Origin: Trichoplusia ni
Lineage: Eukaryota > Arthropoda > Insecta > Lepidoptera > Noctuidae
Direction: 5' to 3'
Length of the DNA stretch: 64,000 nucleotides
NCBI RefSeq assembly: GCF_003590095.1
Contig: NC_039494.1
Span: forward strand, 5,456,001 to 5,520,000
Shown: piece after piece, positions 60,801 through 64,000 of the stretch
Layout of the letters: each line of letters starts with the position of its first letter
How positions within the stretch are numbered: the first letter of the stretch is position 1
The notes under the pieces: model-generated
Told to the model about the DNA's origin: nothing
The model's input: only the letters and a program-made list of their open reading frames with translations
The model's database searches: none
Position numbers and translations under genes: made by a program

Positions 60801-62497
60801 CCAGAAGTTACATTACGATTTTGACAAAACGACTAAATCGTAATATCCGCAGAAGGTTTTAAAATTTTTCAGATTCAGTATTAGTTTTTCTTCAGTTAGA
60901 AATGTCTAATCTATAAAGCACATTAAAACTGTTTCATAAACTACAAACCTAAACCCAAACGTTTCCCGATGACGGTCAATGAGTGCGTACCCTAAACCGT
61001 TTATAGTTATGCTTGTGTCGGCTAAAGTAAATATTGTGCTCGTTTAATTGGATTTTATATTTGGTCTCGCACAAGTTTAAGTGTTTTCCGTACTTTTTGG
61101 ACAAATTCTATTCAGTACGCACACAACCTGTATTTTGGACGCCAATTGAAAACTAAATTTGATGTGAAAGCTGTGTTTTGTATCAAAATACAACTTCTGT
61201 TAGTTGCGGAAAGCGACTGAGAGTTTGTAAAATGTTTGAATGTATTTTGGTTTGGCCTCTCGTTTGCTGAATTTCAACGTTTATAGGACAATCTTTTTTA
61301 TTATTTTATGTCAAAATTTAGTGTAAAGTATTAAGTTACTCAAAAAAGAAAAACCGAGTCTCAAACTACATTTTGCTATATTGATGTGACAGTCAAATAT
61401 TTTGATTTGACTGTCACATCAATATAGCAAAAAATAATTAGAATACAATCAGTCGCCATGAAAATCATAATAATCATAATCCCGTTGAAAAAGAAATCTT
61501 CAGATACCATACTCTTGACACTAGTATAAATTCAAAAACAGTTGGTAAAAAAAAAATCCAATATCAACGTTTATGTGAAACAGGAAGAAAAAAAGGTATA
61601 AATATAAAATTTTGTAAGAAATTAAGCCAGCCCATTAGATTTTCATCTCATTTCCTTTACTTCCTTATTACTTTCTTATCAATTGACAACTGTCTGGTTT
61701 CGTATTTCTCGATAAACGTCCGGGCTGTATTTTTTTATTTTACCGTAACTTATTTCGGACTGAGGTCTTAAAAATATATTTATTTGTTGTTTAAGGTAAG
61801 GTCAGAAACGTTGCTGGAGAGAAGTTTGGTTAAGAAGAGCTTTATAATTATGATATCGGAATATAAATTCATTACTGTCAATGCCCCTCTCTCAAATAAA
61901 GAAGTAGATACTAATTTCAATGAATACTTCTATTTATCGTATTCACTTGGATAGGGCCAGATTTTATTTTTTTTCAAAATTTTGTTGTGTTCTTGCTTCA
62001 GGCTTTCCTTCGTCGCTTTCAGCTTAAATCATACATGAAAATATCTTTGAACCAAAAGGAATTGGGCTACTGGATTACGTCGGCAGTTTTATCATCGTAA
62101 AGTACTACCATTTGTACCAGAAAAACACGAGATACTTCGAAACCAATCCCATGTGAAATCAATTACAGCATTCCTTAACTTAAAACTGAACTGCAGTCAT
62201 AGATCAAAGTACCACACTTGAACCATCTATCTTCCGTCAAAAAATAACGGTGAACCTCTTAATTACTCGCTAAACGGCACCTCAAATAAATCTTAGTAAT
62301 GTCCCTTAAAAAAGTGAACTCCAAGATGAATTGGGCGTAATAAATGGTGTTCATTATGAAGGGAAAGTTACTGATATTCAATTTTGATGTTTTTAAATTA
62401 CAATGTTATTCATTATGATTTATTAGTAAGTAATTATGTTCAGTTAATTATTATTGAATTGGAAAGTGGTACTTAGTTTTCAATTTTTATTTTTCTT
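57830..62497. other. non-coding stretch with one strong hairpin
   Basis: No supported gene; the 95-codon frame at 58164 has no recognised features. About 58430-58530 is CpG-richer than its surroundings and could be a conserved regulatory element, which needs a cross-species comparison. The hairpin at 61371 is listed separately. Confidence 0.45.
61371..61432. repeat. perfect 28-bp inverted repeat with 6-base loop
   Basis: Arms at 61371-61398 and 61405-61432 are exact reverse complements around ATTTTG. The left arm starts TTTTGCTATATTGATGTGAC. It is the longest perfect hairpin I see in the window. Confidence 0.96.
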
Positions 62498-62510
62498 ATG
62501 TCTGTTTGAT

Positions 62511-62613
62511 AATGGTGTTTCTTGTGAGATGACGTCAGATAGAAAGGTATGGAAGAAGAAGACATGTTGCACAGATCCCAAATAATAATTGGGATAAGGG
62601 CAGGGGAATGATG
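62511..62613 (+). mobile_element. 103-bp LINE 3' tail with 13-bp target duplication
   Basis: ATGTCTGTTTGAT occurs at 62498-62510 and again at 62614-62626, bracketing 103 bp. The insert encodes RKVWKKKTCCTDPK followed by a stop, then GATAAGGGCAGG and an ATG-repeat tail. I recognise this as the very end of a lepidopteran LINE open frame plus its 3' end, so the copy is severely 5'-truncated. Confidence 0.7.
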
Positions 62614-62626
62614 ATGTCTGTTTGAT

Positions 62627-63349
62627 GATTTGGTAAATTATTAAGGTGTGAAATTCAATTATAGTCGTGTACTAGAAAACCAAAATCATACATAGTACGA
62701 ATCACGAAGAAAACAAAATCAATTAGCAAGAAATACTTTTGAAAATATAGCTCCACTTCTTTGCACCTCTTAAAACTCATTTCATATCCCAACACGATTG
62801 TCGGGTTCCACAAAGCTCTTAAGAAAAACAGTTTTATTGTTCGCACATCGTTCGTACATCGCAAGGTAATTGCGATGTACGGAACCGAAGCAGCTGCGTC
62901 CCTTTGACTCCCCTTGAAAGCTATCAGTAATATTACCTTTTTACATTTTCAAGGGTTCCGCGTTATTAAAATTTATTGAAATTATCACAATTTGAGAAAA
63001 TTTTCAAAGAGTTCTCTCGAGTCTCGATATAATAGGCAAACGATTTTTTATGTATTGAATAACTTTTAATATGCGTAATGGAATCGGAAAACGTATGAAT
63101 GTAATTTTCGTTCTTTGAATTTAGATTTTCGTTATAACCTCCCGTTACTACGTCTTGTGTAATGTTTAAACGTGAATTTTTAAAATACAATACAATTTTG
63201 CAAACGAGAGTCTTAAATTGGGGTCAATTTTTTATCGGATTTTTTTATTGCAACTTGAGTATAGAGAAAAACTATGAATGAGTAGTATACAGCAATATCT
63301 GTGTTTTGATCCATGTTTTTTCACTTCTTCCCCAATTACTCTTATTTTT
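62627..63349. other. non-coding stretch with a small palindrome
   Basis: No supported gene. An 11-bp palindrome GTACATCGCAA / TTGCGATGTAC with a 5-base loop lies at 62854-62880. Confidence 0.5.
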
Positions 63350-64000
63350 AGGGTTCCGTACCTCAAAAGGAAAAAACGGAACCCTTATACAATCACTTTG
63401 TTGTCCGTCTATCCGTCCGTCCGTCCGTCTGTCAAGACCCTTTTTCTCGGGAACGCGTGGAGGTATGAAGCTGAAATTTATATCAATTACTCAAGTCTAC
63501 TGTCCCTTGACGCTGTGAAAAAATCAAACTTCTAAGCCAACGCAATTAAAAGATACAGCCGTTTATGCCGCAAATTTTCGACACTTGCAAGGGAATCAAA
63601 ACCTACAGGGTGCTTCCCGTGAACTCAGAATCTTGAAATTTGGTACGAAGCAACGTCTTATAGCATAGATAAAGGAAAAATTACGAAAACCATAAATTTT
63701 TAGTTACATCACATAATATTTTTATTTTTAATAATTTTAAACTTGCCACCTATTTCCTCATAAACGTAGAGGTATTAAATTGAAATTCATACCAAATACT
63801 CAGGTCTATAATACCTTTAAGCTGTAACAAAATCAAACTTCTATGTCAATGCAATCAAAAGAAACAGCAATTTAAGCTGCATATTTTGAAACTCGCAAGT
63901 ACTCGCAAGGGAATCAAAACCTAAAGGGTACTTTCAGTCGACCTAGAATCTTGAAATTTGGCATGAAGCAACGTTTTACAGCACACATTAAGGAAAAATT
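63350..64000 (+). repeat. GGGTTCC-bounded repeat with an internal tandem duplication, runs off the window
   Basis: The start AGGGTTCCGTACCTC, the inverted CGGAACCCTTA, and a TCCG microsatellite-like run (63413-63429) match the copies at 14231 and 24935. From about 63457 a unit of roughly 310 bp is repeated from about 63766 to the window end. Both units contain CAAAATCAAACTTCTA or the near match AAAAATCAAACTTCTA, GGGAATCAAAACCTA, AGAATCTTGAAATTTGG and AAGGAAAAATT. The units are diverged by many substitutions, and the second has a 10-base internal duplication (ACTCGCAAGT). Confidence 0.7.

Noticed and set aside
61371..61432. MicroRNA precursor for the perfect hairpins
   Set aside because: Arms are perfectly paired with 2-8 base loops, whereas animal pre-miRNAs have bulges and larger loops. 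Small-RNA data would be needed.
1..64000. CRISPR arrays, bacterial operons or rRNA genes
   Set aside because: No regular direct repeats with spacers, no ribosomal RNA segments; introns and insect transposons show a eukaryotic nuclear genome.

Overview
The window reads as AT-rich nuclear DNA of a moth, most likely a noctuoid. Three things point there. It carries a practically intact copy of piggyBac, the transposon first found in Trichoplusia ni. It holds many short repeats I recognise as lepidopteran: tRNA-derived SINEs, short Helitrons ending in CTAG, and a GGGTTCC-bounded repeat. Its one host gene has short, conventional GT-AG exons coding for a secreted insect protein. Species cannot be fixed from sequence alone.

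Layout. Positions 1-5838 are non-coding with a few repeats, including a full SINE at 2498-2740. Positions 5839-6838 are an assembly gap of exactly 1000 N. piggyBac fills 6843-9315 between TTAA duplications, with a 594-codon transposase on the minus strand. Positions 9320-38100 contain no gene I can support: only scattered repeats, a tandem pair of Helitron-like elements (31273-31713) and three near-perfect hairpins.

Positions 38172-45571 (minus strand) hold a 12-exon gene for a 612-residue secreted protein of the animal haem peroxidase family. I assembled it from splice sites; every junction keeps frame. It has a TATA box and initiator about 30 bp apart, and a poly(A) signal. Its introns carry SINEs, a short Helitron and a decayed Helitron coding region. 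The protein keeps the proximal histidine and the calcium-binding residues, but the distal histidine, the catalytic arginine and both haem-linking acidic positions appear substituted. It is therefore probably a pseudo-enzyme, and this is the most interesting observation in the window.

Positions 45620-64000 are again gene-poor. They hold a Helitron (50735-50982), a Penelope-like element remnant with inverted arms (55680-56116), a CpG-rich block (about 56430-56610) followed by a seven-site GATA cluster (56972-57106), two unrecognised small ORFs, a 103-bp LINE tail with target-site duplications, and a diverged tandem duplication running off the right edge. The genes do not form a shared pathway; piggyBac is an independent mobile element.
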